Positions 1 to 8,411 of a stretch of DNA of 64,000 nt are shown here, piece by piece. Each line of letters opens with the position of its first letter. Position 1 is the first letter of the stretch. The position numbers and the translations under genes were made by a program. The notes beneath the pieces were generated by a model. That model was not told where the DNA came from and did no database searches. It saw only the letters and a program-made list of their open reading frames with translations. This stretch comes from CAXTPV01 sp965276715 (lineage in GTDB: Bacteria; Pseudomonadota; Alphaproteobacteria; Acetobacterales; Acetobacteraceae), in assembly GCA_965276715.1 (NCBI GenBank), contig OZ255622.1, forward strand, positions 2,666,001 to 2,730,000, written 5' to 3'.

Positions 1-401
1 GTTTCGCGTTTGCCGCGAGCGGGTTCGATTTGCCCGCGCCGGTGCTTGGCTTCACCACCCTGCTGGGCGGCGCCGCCACCCCGTGCGCCCTGGTGACGAT
101 CGGTCTCTTCCTCGCCCGACAGGGGAGCTTTTCCGGCCGGCCCGGCACCGTGGTCAGGCTGGTGGCACTCAAGCTCCTGTTGCAGCCGGCGGTGACCGCT
201 GCCCTCGCGTTCGGCATCTTCGACATGCCCACGCTCTGGGCGAGATCGGCGGTGCTGCTGAGCGCGCTGCCGATCGGGACCGGCCCGTTCATGCTGGCCA
301 AGCGCTACGATCGCGAAGCCGACATCACCTCGCGCGCGATCCTGGTCTCGACCGTCCTGTCGGTCATCACGATCTCCGCCCTGCTGATGGTTCTCACTTG
401 A
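1..401 (+). CDS. AEC-family transporter, C-terminal part
   Basis: The reading frame enters from outside the window, so only about the last 132 residues are visible. They form hydrophobic segments separated by short charged loops, including a helix with GGAATPCALVTIGLFLA and a penultimate stretch with LPIGTGPFMLAKRY. This pattern is typical of the C-terminal half of auxin-efflux-carrier (AEC/MdcF-like) permeases, ten-helix inner-membrane carriers for organic anions or related solutes. The substrate cannot be inferred. The gene converges on hpnR, and a GC hairpin lies between the two stop codons. The family call rests on the helix pattern and a few motifs only. Confidence 0.7.
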   Translation, partial: FAFAASGFDLPAPVLGFTTLLGGAATPCALVTIGLFLARQGSFSGRPGTVVRLVALKLLLQPAVTAALAFGIFDMPTLWARSAVLLSALPIGTGPFMLAKRYDREADITSRAILVSTVLSVITISALLMVLT

Positions 402-414
402 TGAATGGCGGGGT

Positions 415-436
415 TTGGGGGCCGCCTCGGCCCCAA
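415..436. terminator. GC hairpin between convergent genes
   Basis: TTGGGG(g)CCG pairs with CGGCCCCAA with a single bulged G. It lies between the convergent AEC-transporter and hpnR stop codons, so it could end transcription from both sides. It resembles one arm of the twin-hairpin repeats found elsewhere in the window. Confidence 0.5.
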
Positions 437-443
437 TCCTTCA

Positions 444-2000
444 CTAGGCTTTCGCAGTTCCCATCCTGGTGGCGTCGACAAAACCCTCCGTCGCATCGTC
501 GATCGCGCGCGACTTCCGCCCCGCCGGCACGTGGATGTAGAGCTGTCTGCGGTCGTAGCTGTCGCCGAAGCTCGGACGCGCACCCATCTCGTATGTCGGC
601 GTCCTCGCATGGTCCGCCATCTGCAGTGCGGGATCGAACACCGAGTTGAACTTCCAGATCATGCCGAGGAAGTTCGTCTGCCCGCGCAGCAGCAGTCTCG
701 TGGCGATGCTGGCCGTGCCGCGCATCGCCTTCAGGCCGAGATGCTTGCGGTTGAGCACCTGCTGGGTCTTGACCAGCTCGGCATAGAACTCGTGCAGCGG
801 CAGCCGCGTCGGCAGCACCGCGTGCTGGATGTCGAACAGCCGGTAGTCGCGCGTCGTCAGCCGCCGCTCCTCGCGATGCCAGATCTCGGTCCCGGGATAG
901 GGCGTGTTGACCGAGATGTTCACCACCTCGGGGATGTCCATGCACCATTGGCGGATGGTCTCGAAGCGCTCGCGGTCCCAATCGGGGTCGGCGATTAGGT
1001 TGATGGCCACGATGATGCCGAGAGAGCGGGCGAACTCGAGCGCCTCCCAGTTCTCGCCCAACGACGTCCGCTTGCGGAATTTCTTCAGCCCCTCCTCATC
1101 GATCGCCTCGAGCCCGATGAACATGTATTCGAGACCGAGCCGCCGCCAAAGCCGGAACACCTCCTTGTTGCGCAGCAGGACGTCGCCGCGCGTCTCCATG
1201 TAGTACTGCTTCCTGATCCCCCGCCTGGCCGCGAGCTCGGCGATCGCGGTCCCGTGCTGCTCGTGGACGAAGGCCACGTCGTCGACGAGGAATACGCCGG
1301 GTTCGCCGATCCGCTCGAGTTCCTCGACGGCCGCCTCGGGCGACAGGGTCCGGTAGGAGCGCCCGTAGAACGTCCATGCCGAGCAGAAGGTGCAATCCCA
1401 CGGGCAGCCGCGCGCGAATTCGACCGACGCGCACGGATCCAGTGTGCCGAGGAAGTATTTGCGCCGATGCCGCAGCTTGTGACGCGACGGCCTCAGATCA
1501 TCGAGGCTCTGGACGAACACCGGTGGCGGTCCGTCGCCGTCCGGCGTGATCACGCCCGGCACGGTGGCGAGACCGCCCGCGCGGCTCCGGCTCGCGGACG
1601 CTGCTTCCAGCAGCGCTGCCACCGATGCCTCGCCCTCGCCGCGCATCACGCAATCGATCGCGCCCTCGGCATGCGCCAGCACGTCGCCGGCCACGAAGGA
1701 GACCGAGTGTCCGCCGACGAAGATGAACAGCGTCGGATATTTGCCGCGCGCCGCCCGCGCCAGATCGATGATCTCGGGAATGTTGGCGAGGTAGTTGCCG
1801 GAAAAGCAGAGCGCGTCCGGTCTGAAATCCTCGAGCAGCCGCCAGAAATCCTTGTGCGTCTCGACCTGCAGGTCGATCAGCGTCACCTCGTGTCCCGCCT
1901 TCTCGGCGGCGGCCGCGATCAATTCGAGACCGAGAGGTTCGAGCCGAAGGAAGACACGGGTATACATCAACGCGCTTGGGTGGACGGCGAGCAGCTTCAA
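444..2000 (-). CDS. hpnR: B12-binding radical SAM protein, probable hopanoid C-3 methylase
   Basis: 518 residues. The N-terminal ~150 residues look like a cobalamin-binding Rossmann domain (GHEVTLIDLQVE, then FVGGHSVSF). A radical SAM domain follows, with its 4Fe-4S cysteines at about 199, 203 and 206 (CPWDCTFC). The overall length, the N-terminus starting MKLLAVHPSALMYTRVFLRL and the tail with RRQLYIHVP match what I recall of hopanoid C-3 methylases, which use SAM and methylcobalamin to methylate hopanoid ring A. These occur in methanotrophs and acetic acid bacteria. No other hopanoid gene is nearby, so the substrate is inferred from resemblance; a generic B12-radical SAM methyltransferase is the alternative. 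The gene is downstream of xseA on the same strand. Confidence 0.72.
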   Translation of the reverse strand: MKLLAVHPSALMYTRVFLRLEPLGLELIAAAAEKAGHEVTLIDLQVETHKDFWRLLEDFRPDALCFSGNYLANIPEIIDLARAARGKYPTLFIFVGGHSVSFVAGDVLAHAEGAIDCVMRGEGEASVAALLEAASASRSRAGGLATVPGVITPDGDGPPPVFVQSLDDLRPSRHKLRHRRKYFLGTLDPCASVEFARGCPWDCTFCSAWTFYGRSYRTLSPEAAVEELERIGEPGVFLVDDVAFVHEQHGTAIAELAARRGIRKQYYMETRGDVLLRNKEVFRLWRRLGLEYMFIGLEAIDEEGLKKFRKRTSLGENWEALEFARSLGIIVAINLIADPDWDRERFETIRQWCMDIPEVVNISVNTPYPGTEIWHREERRLTTRDYRLFDIQHAVLPTRLPLHEFYAELVKTQQVLNRKHLGLKAMRGTASIATRLLLRGQTNFLGMIWKFNSVFDPALQMADHARTPTYEMGARPSFGDSYDRRQLYIHVPAGRKSRAIDDATEGFVDATRMGTAKA

Positions 2001-2066
2001 GCGACAGGTTCCTTGCCGGGGCGATCACTCTGCACGTCCCATTGCGCACGGCAACGCACAACCCGC

Positions 2067-3497
2067 TCAGAGCCCGAGATCACCCTGGCGTGACCGCCTG
2101 CCGTCCGAGGCTTGCACGGTCCGTTCGCCATCGATGAAGCGCAACGTCAGCACCGCCCCGGCCAGCACGCCGGCCGCCCGCGTCACCGGGTGGCCGCCCT
2201 CGTCGCGCACCATCGCGTAGCCGCGTGCCAGCACCGCATCGTGCGACACCGAGGCGAGCAGCGCGGACAGCCCATCCAGGCGCGCGCGCTTCTCCCGGAT
2301 CATCGCCAGCAGCGGCCCGGCCGACAGCCGCGCGCGCCCGGACCGCAGCCGCGACCGCGCGAGGCGCGCCGCGAGCGCCTGCTCGAGATGCATGCCGGCG
2401 AGCCGAAGCTGCGCGCGCCTGACGGCGATGAGCTCGTGCGGGCGCGGGAAATGCCGCTCCGCGCCGACCAGCGCCGCCCGGCGCGAGGCCACCAGGTTCG
2501 GTAACGCGAGCGCAAGCCGGTGCGCCCGGTCGTCGAGACGCTGCCGTCCGGCTCCCACGAGCGCCGGCAGGTCCGGCAGCCGGCCGCCCGCGCGCTCCAG
2601 CCGTCCGCGCCGTGCCTCGAGCGCGCGCGCGCGCCCCGCCGCCAACCGGGCGGCCCGGTGCGCCAGGTCGGCGATCAGCTCGGAGCGCACCGGCACCGCG
2701 AGCTCGGCTGCCGCCGTCGGCGTCGGCGCCCGCCGGTCGGCGGCGAAGTCGATCAGCGTCGTGTCCGTCTCGTGTCCGACCGCCGAGATCAACGGGATCC
2801 GGCAGGACGCCGCCGCCCTGACCACCGCCTCGTCGTTGAAGGCCATCAAGTCCTCGAGGCTGCCGCCGCCGCGGGCCACGATCAGCACGTCCGGCCGCGG
2901 CGGATCGCCGCCCGCGACCAGGCGGTCGAAGCCCGCGATCGCGCGCCCGATCCGCTCCGCGGCACCGTCGCCCTGCACCGGCACCGGCCACAGCAGCAGC
3001 GCGCGCGGAAATCGCCGCGCGATCGTGGTGCGTATGTCCTGCAGCACCGCGCCCTGCGGCGACGTCACCAGCCCGATCACCGACGGCAGCCGTGGCAGCA
3101 CCCGCTTGGACGCCGGATCGAACAGGCCCTCCTCGGCGAGCCTGACCCGCAGCGCCTCGACCCTGGCCAGCAACGCACCGGCGCCCGCATACTCGAACCG
3201 CTCGACCACGAGCTGGTAGGTCGAACGCTCGCCATAGGCGGTGATCCGGCCGGTTGCGATCACCTCGACGCCGTTCTCCGGTTTGAGCCCAAGCCTGCCG
3301 ACCGCGGTCCGCCAGACGACCGCGGCGATCTTCGCGTTCTCGTCCTTCAGCGACAGGTAGATGTGGCCCGACGGATAGCGCTTGAGCTCGGTGATCTCGC
3401 CGCGCACCCGCACACGGCCGAAACTGCTCTCCAGCGTGCGCTTGACGGCGCCCGAGATGTCCGAGACGGAGTATTCGGGGACGTTGGTCTGGTCCAT
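2067..3497 (-). CDS. xseA: Exodeoxyribonuclease VII large subunit
   Basis: 476 residues from the ATG at 3497. The frame is open upstream to 3551, but the protein begins naturally at MDQTNVPEYSVSDIS, and the extra upstream codons come from a GC hairpin repeat. The N-terminal OB-fold (VRGEITELKRYPSGHIYLSL) is followed by the catalytic domain with LIVARGGGSLEDL and SAVGHETDTTLIDFAADRRA. The C-terminal half is an Arg/Ala/Leu-rich coiled coil. With XseB it degrades single-stranded DNA to oligonucleotides in mismatch repair and recombination. XseB is not in the window. The gene diverges from purD. Confidence 0.95.
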   Translation of the reverse strand: MDQTNVPEYSVSDISGAVKRTLESSFGRVRVRGEITELKRYPSGHIYLSLKDENAKIAAVVWRTAVGRLGLKPENGVEVIATGRITAYGERSTYQLVVERFEYAGAGALLARVEALRVRLAEEGLFDPASKRVLPRLPSVIGLVTSPQGAVLQDIRTTIARRFPRALLLWPVPVQGDGAAERIGRAIAGFDRLVAGGDPPRPDVLIVARGGGSLEDLMAFNDEAVVRAAASCRIPLISAVGHETDTTLIDFAADRRAPTPTAAAELAVPVRSELIADLAHRAARLAAGRARALEARRGRLERAGGRLPDLPALVGAGRQRLDDRAHRLALALPNLVASRRAALVGAERHFPRPHELIAVRRAQLRLAGMHLEQALAARLARSRLRSGRARLSAGPLLAMIREKRARLDGLSALLASVSHDAVLARGYAMVRDEGGHPVTRAAGVLAGAVLTLRFIDGERTVQASDGRRSRQGDLGL

Positions 3498-3521
3498 CAG
3501 GGCGACCTTAAGGCAAGACAG

Positions 3522-3566
3522 TCGGGGGCGCTGCCCCCGAACCCCCGCCAAGGGCGCGGCCCTTGG
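3522..3566. repeat. Twin-hairpin intergenic repeat (copy 1)
   Basis: Two perfect hairpins lie in tandem. TCGGGGGC-gct-GCCCCCGA spans 3522-3540 and CCAAGGGC-gcg-GCCCTTGG spans 3548-3566, joined by ACCCCCG. They sit in the xseA/purD divergent gap, upstream of both genes, so they cannot be a terminator for either neighbour. Related twin hairpins recur at 12.55, 17.89, 40.42, 50.09 and 56.02 kb. Confidence 0.8.
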
Positions 3567-3590
3567 ATCGCGTCGAAAAAGGGATCACCA

Positions 3591-4823
3591 ATGCGGGTGC
3601 TTTTGGTCGGAGCGGGCGGACGGGAGCACGCACTCGCGGCGGCACTGGCGCCCTACGCGGAGGTCCTCACGGCGCCCGGAAATCCAGGCACGGCATCCGT
3701 CGGACGAAACTTCGACATCTCCGTGACCGACATCGACGGCCTGGTGGCGCTGGCGCGCCGCGAACGGGTGGACCTGGTCGTCCCGGGGCCGGAGGCGCCG
3801 CTCGTGGCGGGGTTGGCCGACGCCTGCGCCACAGCGTCCATCCCGTGCGCCGGGCCATCGGCCGCCGCGGCGCGGCTCGAGGGCAGCAAATCCTTCGCGC
3901 GCACGATCGCACAGGCCGCCGGCGTGCCCGGGCCGCTCTGGGAGCGGTTCGACGATCGCGAGCCGGCCCTCGAGTTCGTGCGCCGACGCGGCGCGCCGAT
4001 CGTGGTCAAGCAGGATGGTCTCGCCGCCGGCAAGGGCGTGGTCGTCGCCGCCGACCTCGCCGAGGCCGAGGAAGCCATCGCTCGCATGGACGGCCCGATG
4101 GTCATCGAGGAATGTCTCGACGGTGACGAAGTCTCGCTGTTCGCACTCTGCGACGGCGAGGACGCGATGCTGCTCGGCGCGGCCCAGGACCACAAGCGGC
4201 TCGGCGATGGCGACACCGGGCCCAACACCGGCGGGATGGGCGCGATCGCGCCGCCGACCGGCTTCGGCCGCGAGGCGCAGGGCGAGGCGCTCCGGATGAT
4301 CGTGCTCCCCGTCCTGGCCGAGATGGCCAGGCGCGAAACGCCGTTCCGCGGCATCCTGTTCGCCGGCCTGATGCTGACCGGCGCGGGTCCCCGCCTGATC
4401 GAATTCAACGTCCGCCTCGGCGATCCCGAGGCGCAATGCCTGCTGCCGCTGCTGCGTTCGGACCTGGCGGCGGCCTTGATGGCCTGCGCCACCGGGCGCC
4501 TGCGCGAGGCGCCGTGGCAGCTCTCCGACGACGCCTCCGCGGCTGTCGTGCTGGCCGCACCCGGCTATCCCGGCACGCCGCGCGCGGGCGACCGGATCGG
4601 CGGCATCGACGAGGCCGCCGCCCTCCCGCTGGTGCGCGTCTTTCATGGCGGCACGTCGCGCGAGGGGGGCGCCGTCACCTCGTCCGGCGGACGGGTCCTG
4701 ACCGTGCAGGCGAGCGGCCCCGATCTGTCGCTCGCACGCGACGCGGCCTACGCGGGTGTCGCCCTGATCGACTGGCCCGGCGCGCTGTTCCGCCGTGACA
4801 TCGGACGGCGCGCGCTTGCCTGA
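3591..4823 (+). CDS. purD: Phosphoribosylamine--glycine ligase
   Basis: 410 residues from the ATG at 3591 (MRVLLVGAGGREHALA). The in-frame upstream extension reads through the hairpin repeat and the antisense of xseA and is not coding. It is an ATP-grasp enzyme that forms GAR from phosphoribosylamine and glycine in purine synthesis. Visible motifs are VPGPEAPLVAGLAD, the ATP-binding IVVKQDGLAAGKGVVVA, GPNTGGMGA and the metal-binding region LIEFNVRLGDPEAQ. The length is normal. No other pur gene is adjacent. A cupin gene converges on its 3' end. Confidence 0.96.
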   Translation: MRVLLVGAGGREHALAAALAPYAEVLTAPGNPGTASVGRNFDISVTDIDGLVALARRERVDLVVPGPEAPLVAGLADACATASIPCAGPSAAAARLEGSKSFARTIAQAAGVPGPLWERFDDREPALEFVRRRGAPIVVKQDGLAAGKGVVVAADLAEAEEAIARMDGPMVIEECLDGDEVSLFALCDGEDAMLLGAAQDHKRLGDGDTGPNTGGMGAIAPPTGFGREAQGEALRMIVLPVLAEMARRETPFRGILFAGLMLTGAGPRLIEFNVRLGDPEAQCLLPLLRSDLAAALMACATGRLREAPWQLSDDASAAVVLAAPGYPGTPRAGDRIGGIDEAAALPLVRVFHGGTSREGGAVTSSGGRVLTVQASGPDLSLARDAAYAGVALIDWPGALFRRDIGRRALA

Positions 4824-4849
4824 CCGGGCTGATGTCGGGCGCCTCGCCG

Positions 4850-5245
4850 TCAGCGACCGTATTGCGCGTCGCTGACATGCTCCATCCAGTCGACGGGCGA
4901 GCCATCCAGCGCTTCCTGGATGGCGATGTGGGTCATCGCGGTGGTGGCCGAGGCGCCGTGCCAGTGCTTCTCGCCCGGACCGAACCAGACGACGTCGCCC
5001 GGGCGGATCTCCTCGACCGGGCCGCCCTCAAGCTGCACCCGGCCGCAGCCGGTGGTCACGATCAGGGTCTGGCCGAGCGGATGGGTGTGCCAGGCGGTGC
5101 GCGCGCCCGGCTCGAACGTGACCAGGGCCCCGCCCACCCGAGCGGGGTCGGGCGCGCTGAACAGGGGATCGATGCGGACCGTTCCGGTGAACCAGTCCGC
5201 CGGACCGTTGCCGGACGGCTGACTGCCTGCGCGCTTGATGTTCAC
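4850..5245 (-). CDS. Small single-domain cupin
   Basis: 131 residues if it starts at the GTG at 5245, which has GGGAGA about 8 nt upstream; an in-frame ORF reaches 5455 but overlaps the mazG-like gene. The cupin core is clear: WHTHPLGQTLIV (metal-binding His pair), then GDVVWFGPGEKHWHGA with the second-motif His. Such small cupins, often annotated as carboxymuconolactone decarboxylase-associated or QdoI-like, have varied or unknown functions. It ends the glycosyltransferase-creA-CarD-mazG string. The substrate is unknown. Confidence 0.8.
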   Translation of the reverse strand: MNIKRAGSQPSGNGPADWFTGTVRIDPLFSAPDPARVGGALVTFEPGARTAWHTHPLGQTLIVTTGCGRVQLEGGPVEEIRPGDVVWFGPGEKHWHGASATTAMTHIAIQEALDGSPVDWMEHVSDAQYGR

Positions 5246-5280
5246 CGTTCGTCTCCCGTTGATCGCTGCACCCCGCCACC

Positions 5281-5592
5281 TTAGGGAGGGAAGCGGTCCT
5301 CGTTGAGTGCGATCTTTGCACGCAGCGCATCGGCGAGGTCGATGTCGAGATGCTCGGCCAGCAGGATCAGATAGGAGAGCACGTCCGCGCACTCGGCGGC
5401 GATGATCGATGTGTGGCCGGCCGCCCACGCCTCGAACGTCTCGTCGGATTGCCACTGCGTCAGTTCGAGCAGCTCCGCCGCCTCGATCGCGACGCTCGCG
5501 CAGAGCGCGCGTGACGTATGGAACCGCGCCCAGTCGCGCCGGTCACGGAATTCCGTCAGCAACCGGGCGAGTTCGGCGATCTCCCCGGGCAT
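5281..5592 (-). CDS. MazG-like nucleotide pyrophosphohydrolase
   Basis: 103 residues from the ATG at 5592 (MPGEIAELARLLTEFRDRRD). The all-alpha NTP-PPase pattern is present: IEAAELLELTQW, then ECADVLSYLILLAEHLDIDL. These supply the acidic residues that bind Mg and the nucleotide in the MazG/RS21-C6 family. Members hydrolyse (d)NTPs to monophosphates for pool cleaning. The start ATG overlaps the stop of the CarD gene (TGATG), so the two are almost certainly translationally coupled. A mazG-like housekeeping role fits; the exact nucleotide is unknown. Confidence 0.85.
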   Translation of the reverse strand: MPGEIAELARLLTEFRDRRDWARFHTSRALCASVAIEAAELLELTQWQSDETFEAWAAGHTSIIAAECADVLSYLILLAEHLDIDLADALRAKIALNEDRFPP

Positions 5593-6158
5593 CAGCCCGA
5601 CAGCATGCCTTCGAGCAATTGGCGGGCCTCGTTGCGATCGCACTGCTTGACCGCGGCGACCTCCGCCGACAGGCGTTCGATCCCGGCCTCGTAGAGCGTC
5701 CGCTGGCTGAAGCTGCTCTCGGAGCCTTCCTTGCTCTGCTGCAGGTCGCGCACGACCTCGACGAGCGTCTTGAAGTCGCCGGAGTTGATCCGGAGCTGGT
5801 AGTCCTGCAGACGCCGCGACCAGACGGCACGGCTGACCCGCGGGCGCCCGGTCAGGGTCTGCAGCAGCTTCGTCATCTGCTCGGGCGAGACGAGCTTGCG
5901 CAGTCCCGACTTGGGGGCGGAGGCGACGGGGATGCGCAGCGTCATGGCGTTGTCGGCGAAGGCGACGTGGATCAGCTCGAGATCGTGCCCGGCGACATTC
6001 TCGACGCCGATCTTCTCCACGCGACCGACGCCATGCGCCGGGTAGGCCACGAGGTCGTTGAGCTGGAACCTCTCGGAGCCGGGCTCATGACGCAATTTTG
6101 CGGTGGCGGCGGCGGCATCACGCGCCATCGCCGCGGTCTCGACTTTCCTCTGGGCCAT
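5592..6158 (-). CDS. CarD-family transcriptional regulator
   Basis: 188 residues from the ATG at 6158, which has AGGA 9 nt upstream. Another ATG three codons earlier at 6167 abuts that AGGA and is less likely. The N-terminal RNAP-interaction domain (about residues 26-80) is recognisable from FQLNDLVAYPAHGVGRVEKI and the strand pattern after it. A helical domain follows (LVSPEQMTKLLQTL, WSRRLQDYQLRINSGDFKTL, VVRDL) and ends with LYEAGIERLSAEVAAV. CarD proteins bind the RNA polymerase beta subunit and stabilise open complexes, and in alphaproteobacteria they tune rRNA and stress promoters. It lies directly between a 64-codon gene and the mazG-like gene. Confidence 0.93.
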   Translation of the reverse strand: MAQRKVETAAMARDAAAATAKLRHEPGSERFQLNDLVAYPAHGVGRVEKIGVENVAGHDLELIHVAFADNAMTLRIPVASAPKSGLRKLVSPEQMTKLLQTLTGRPRVSRAVWSRRLQDYQLRINSGDFKTLVEVVRDLQQSKEGSESSFSQRTLYEAGIERLSAEVAAVKQCDRNEARQLLEGMLSG

Positions 6159-6169
6159 GCTCGCCATTC

Positions 6170-6364
6170 CTACGACACCGACAGATCGGTCTCGTTGACG
6201 ACACGTTCGTGCCCGTCGAAGACATGCTTGATGCGATACTGGATGCCGCTGCCTGCCAACGGAAGAAGACGAGTAATCTTATAGTCTCCCCGCGGAGCAT
6301 CGACGAACTTATTGTCGGTTTTATAGATCACCACGTCGCCCGTTGCAAACCTGTGCCGCTCCAT
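6170..6364 (-). CDS. Conserved small protein upstream of carD
   Basis: 64 residues, starting MERHRFATGDVVIYKTDN, with GGGAGG 8 nt before the ATG. It stops 2 nt upstream of the longer carD start. It is rich in beta-strand-forming residues (GDVVIY, YKITRLLPL, IQYRIKHVF, ERVVNETDL), which suggests a small SH3/Tudor-like barrel. The opening FATGDVVIY resembles FQLNDLVAY in the following CarD. I cannot name a family. The strong ribosome site and tight spacing argue that it is real and co-expressed with carD. Confidence 0.75.
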   Translation of the reverse strand: MERHRFATGDVVIYKTDNKFVDAPRGDYKITRLLPLAGSGIQYRIKHVFDGHERVVNETDLSVS

Positions 6365-6465
6365 ACCTCGCGCCTCCCGACCGTTCGCCGATGTGCTGAT
6401 AGGCTCAGATGGGACCGAAGACGAATTTTGCCAAATTTATGTTCGGAGTGCGTGCAACCAATCGG

Positions 6466-6924
6466 TCAATCGAGCGGCACGGCGCTGACCGCGTTATACG
6501 GCGATCCGCCCGGCGTCAGCGCCTTGGTCGACCAGACGAGATAGACCAGAACCCGCTTCTCCTGATCGAACAGCCGCGACACGCGCAACTGCTTGAAGAA
6601 GAAGCTTTGCCGCTCGCCGAAGACGATCTCGTTGGCGGGCAGGTCGCCGTGCGGCACCACCTTGCCGGTCGCCCGGCACGCGATCGAGAACCGGCTCGGA
6701 TCGGTGGCGACCCCGAGCGATCCCGAAATGCCGCCGGTCGCCGCGTGCGACATGTAGCAGGACACGCCATCGACCTTGGGGTCGTCGTAGCGGTCGACCA
6801 CGATCCTGTCGTTGGCGCCCAGCAGCCGGAATGTCGTGCTCACCTCTCCGATCCGCTTGCCGTCCGCCGACAGCGCGGGCGTCGTCAGGCCGGCCAGAAC
6901 GATCGAGACCAGAAACCTGTTCAT
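6466..6924 (-). CDS. creA: CreA-family periplasmic protein
   Basis: 152 residues from the ATG at 6924 (MNRFLVSIVLAGLTTPALSA), chosen for GGGGGA 5-7 nt upstream; the ATG at 6936 overlaps the preceding stop (TGATG) and is an alternative. A Sec signal peptide ends near Ala20. The mature part carries family features: IGEVSTTFRLLGANDRIVVD, VSCYMSHAATGG and RFSIACRATG. CreA is a conserved protein of unknown biochemical role, named from the creABCD locus of E. coli. No creBCD is present here. It follows the glycosyltransferase, probably in the same transcript. Confidence 0.9.
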   Translation of the reverse strand: MNRFLVSIVLAGLTTPALSADGKRIGEVSTTFRLLGANDRIVVDRYDDPKVDGVSCYMSHAATGGISGSLGVATDPSRFSIACRATGKVVPHGDLPANEIVFGERQSFFFKQLRVSRLFDQEKRVLVYLVWSTKALTPGGSPYNAVSAVPLD

Positions 6925-6935
6925 CGTATCCCCCA

Positions 6936-8366
6936 TCAGCGCGCGCTCGCGCCCCATCGTCCGCTGCGGCCGAAGAAGGCGCCCCAGCCCCAGGCCGCGC
7001 CCAGATGGCGCAGGACCTGGAAAGTGAACGGTTCCGCGAGCAGCGCCACCACCGCGAGCAACGTGCCGCCGCGCGGCGCGGAGCCGACCCAGCCCCGATA
7101 CAGGCGCAGCCCGTTCAGCAGGAAGGCCGCGTCGAGCACGATCTTGCCGACGATGACGGCCAGGATGCCGAGCGAGAGATGCAGATGCCCCGACACCACC
7201 GTCCCGGCCAGCACCGCAAGCGCGGTCAAGCCATAGATCGGCTGCATCGTGTCCATCGCCTTGACCGGAAGCATCAGCGTGCCGAGCCGGCCGAAGCGCG
7301 GGTTTCCGATCATGTCGCGGTAGCGATACTGCGTCTGCAGGAAGCCGCCGAACCACCGCCGGCGCTGGCGGAGGAAGTCGCCGAGCCGGCCGGGTGCCGA
7401 CGTGGTCGCACTCGCCTCACCGAGCACACGGGTCCGCCAATCGCGGCCGGTCAGCACGCCGTGCCGCCGGAGCCGATGGATCAGCTCGTAATCCTCGACC
7501 AGGCAATGCGGATCGAAGCCGCCCACCTCGACCACCGCGTCGCGCCGGAACCCGGCGAAGGCGCCCGAGATCAGCAGCAGGCAGTCCTCCTGCATCCAGG
7601 CCCGGCGCGAGAGGAAGTTGCGCACGTATTCGTAGCGCTGGAAGAACTCGAACACGCGGTTGCCGCGCGAGCTGCCGCAGACCGGGATCAGCACGCCGGT
7701 CGCCGCCACCAGCGCCGGCTCGGCGGCGAAGGCGCGGGCCATCGCCTCGATCGCGTCCGGCGCGAGATGGGTGTCGGCGTCCACCGTCAGCACCAGCGGC
7801 GCGTCGGCGACCGCGATCGCCGCGTTCAGCGCGCGCGCCTTGCCGCCATGCGGCAAGCGGAGCCATCGCAGCGAGGGCAGGGCGTGCGCGGGTTCGCTCG
7901 CGGTGCCGAGCACGGGCAGGCCGATCCCGTAGCATTGGCCGAACACCTCCCGCGTCGCGTCGGTCGAGCCGTCGTCGGCCACGATGATCATCGCCGGCGG
8001 CAGCGATTGCGCGGCCAGGGCCGCGATCGAACGTTCCAGCACCGCCGCCTCGTTGAAGGCCGCGATGATGATCGCGACCGGCGGCAGCGTCGCGTCCGAC
8101 GACAGCGCTCTCGTCCGGTCCATGTCGCGGATGTTCCACCACACGAACCCCATCAGGAACGCGTCGTAGGCGACGTAGACCAGGCCCACCGCCCAGACCA
8201 GCAGCCCGTGCGGCAGGAACGCCCGCGCGCACAGGATCACCCACAGCGTGGTGATCGCCCCGTGGATCAGGATCGGCCGCAGCGGCGCCTTCCCGTGCGG
8301 AAAGAACGGCGTGGCCGAGGCTCGCGCGGCGTCCAGACCGTCCGGTGGGGTGGCATCGTATGGCAT
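6936..8366 (-). CDS. Membrane GT2 glycosyltransferase
   Basis: 476 residues. Two transmembrane segments near residues 30-75 precede a GT-A domain with AFNEA, IIVADDGSTD, the metal-binding TVDADTH, the catalytic-base region LVEDYELIHRL and QRRRWFGG. The last motif is the Q/RxxRW signature of processive synthases (cellulose, hyaluronan, poly-GlcNAc). More helices follow toward the C-terminus. It probably makes or extends a beta-linked surface polysaccharide at the inner membrane, but no PilZ domain, partner synthase subunit or export gene is adjacent, so the product is unknown. It diverges from cytochrome b561 with only 45 bp between starts. Confidence 0.87.
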   Translation of the reverse strand: MPYDATPPDGLDAARASATPFFPHGKAPLRPILIHGAITTLWVILCARAFLPHGLLVWAVGLVYVAYDAFLMGFVWWNIRDMDRTRALSSDATLPPVAIIIAAFNEAAVLERSIAALAAQSLPPAMIIVADDGSTDATREVFGQCYGIGLPVLGTASEPAHALPSLRWLRLPHGGKARALNAAIAVADAPLVLTVDADTHLAPDAIEAMARAFAAEPALVAATGVLIPVCGSSRGNRVFEFFQRYEYVRNFLSRRAWMQEDCLLLISGAFAGFRRDAVVEVGGFDPHCLVEDYELIHRLRRHGVLTGRDWRTRVLGEASATTSAPGRLGDFLRQRRRWFGGFLQTQYRYRDMIGNPRFGRLGTLMLPVKAMDTMQPIYGLTALAVLAGTVVSGHLHLSLGILAVIVGKIVLDAAFLLNGLRLYRGWVGSAPRGGTLLAVVALLAEPFTFQVLRHLGAAWGWGAFFGRSGRWGASAR

Positions 8367-8411
8367 GAGCGTGACTTGTCCCTGGCCGCGCGCTGCGCAA
8401 CTCTATGGCCG

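Noticed and set aside
2520..3590. Upstream extension of the purD frame
   Set aside because: It reads the antisense of xseA and a hairpin repeat; the conserved PurD N-terminus starts at 3591.
6831..8411. Upstream extension of the cytochrome b561 frame
   Set aside because: It is antisense to the glycosyltransferase; the b561 protein begins at the ATG at 8412.
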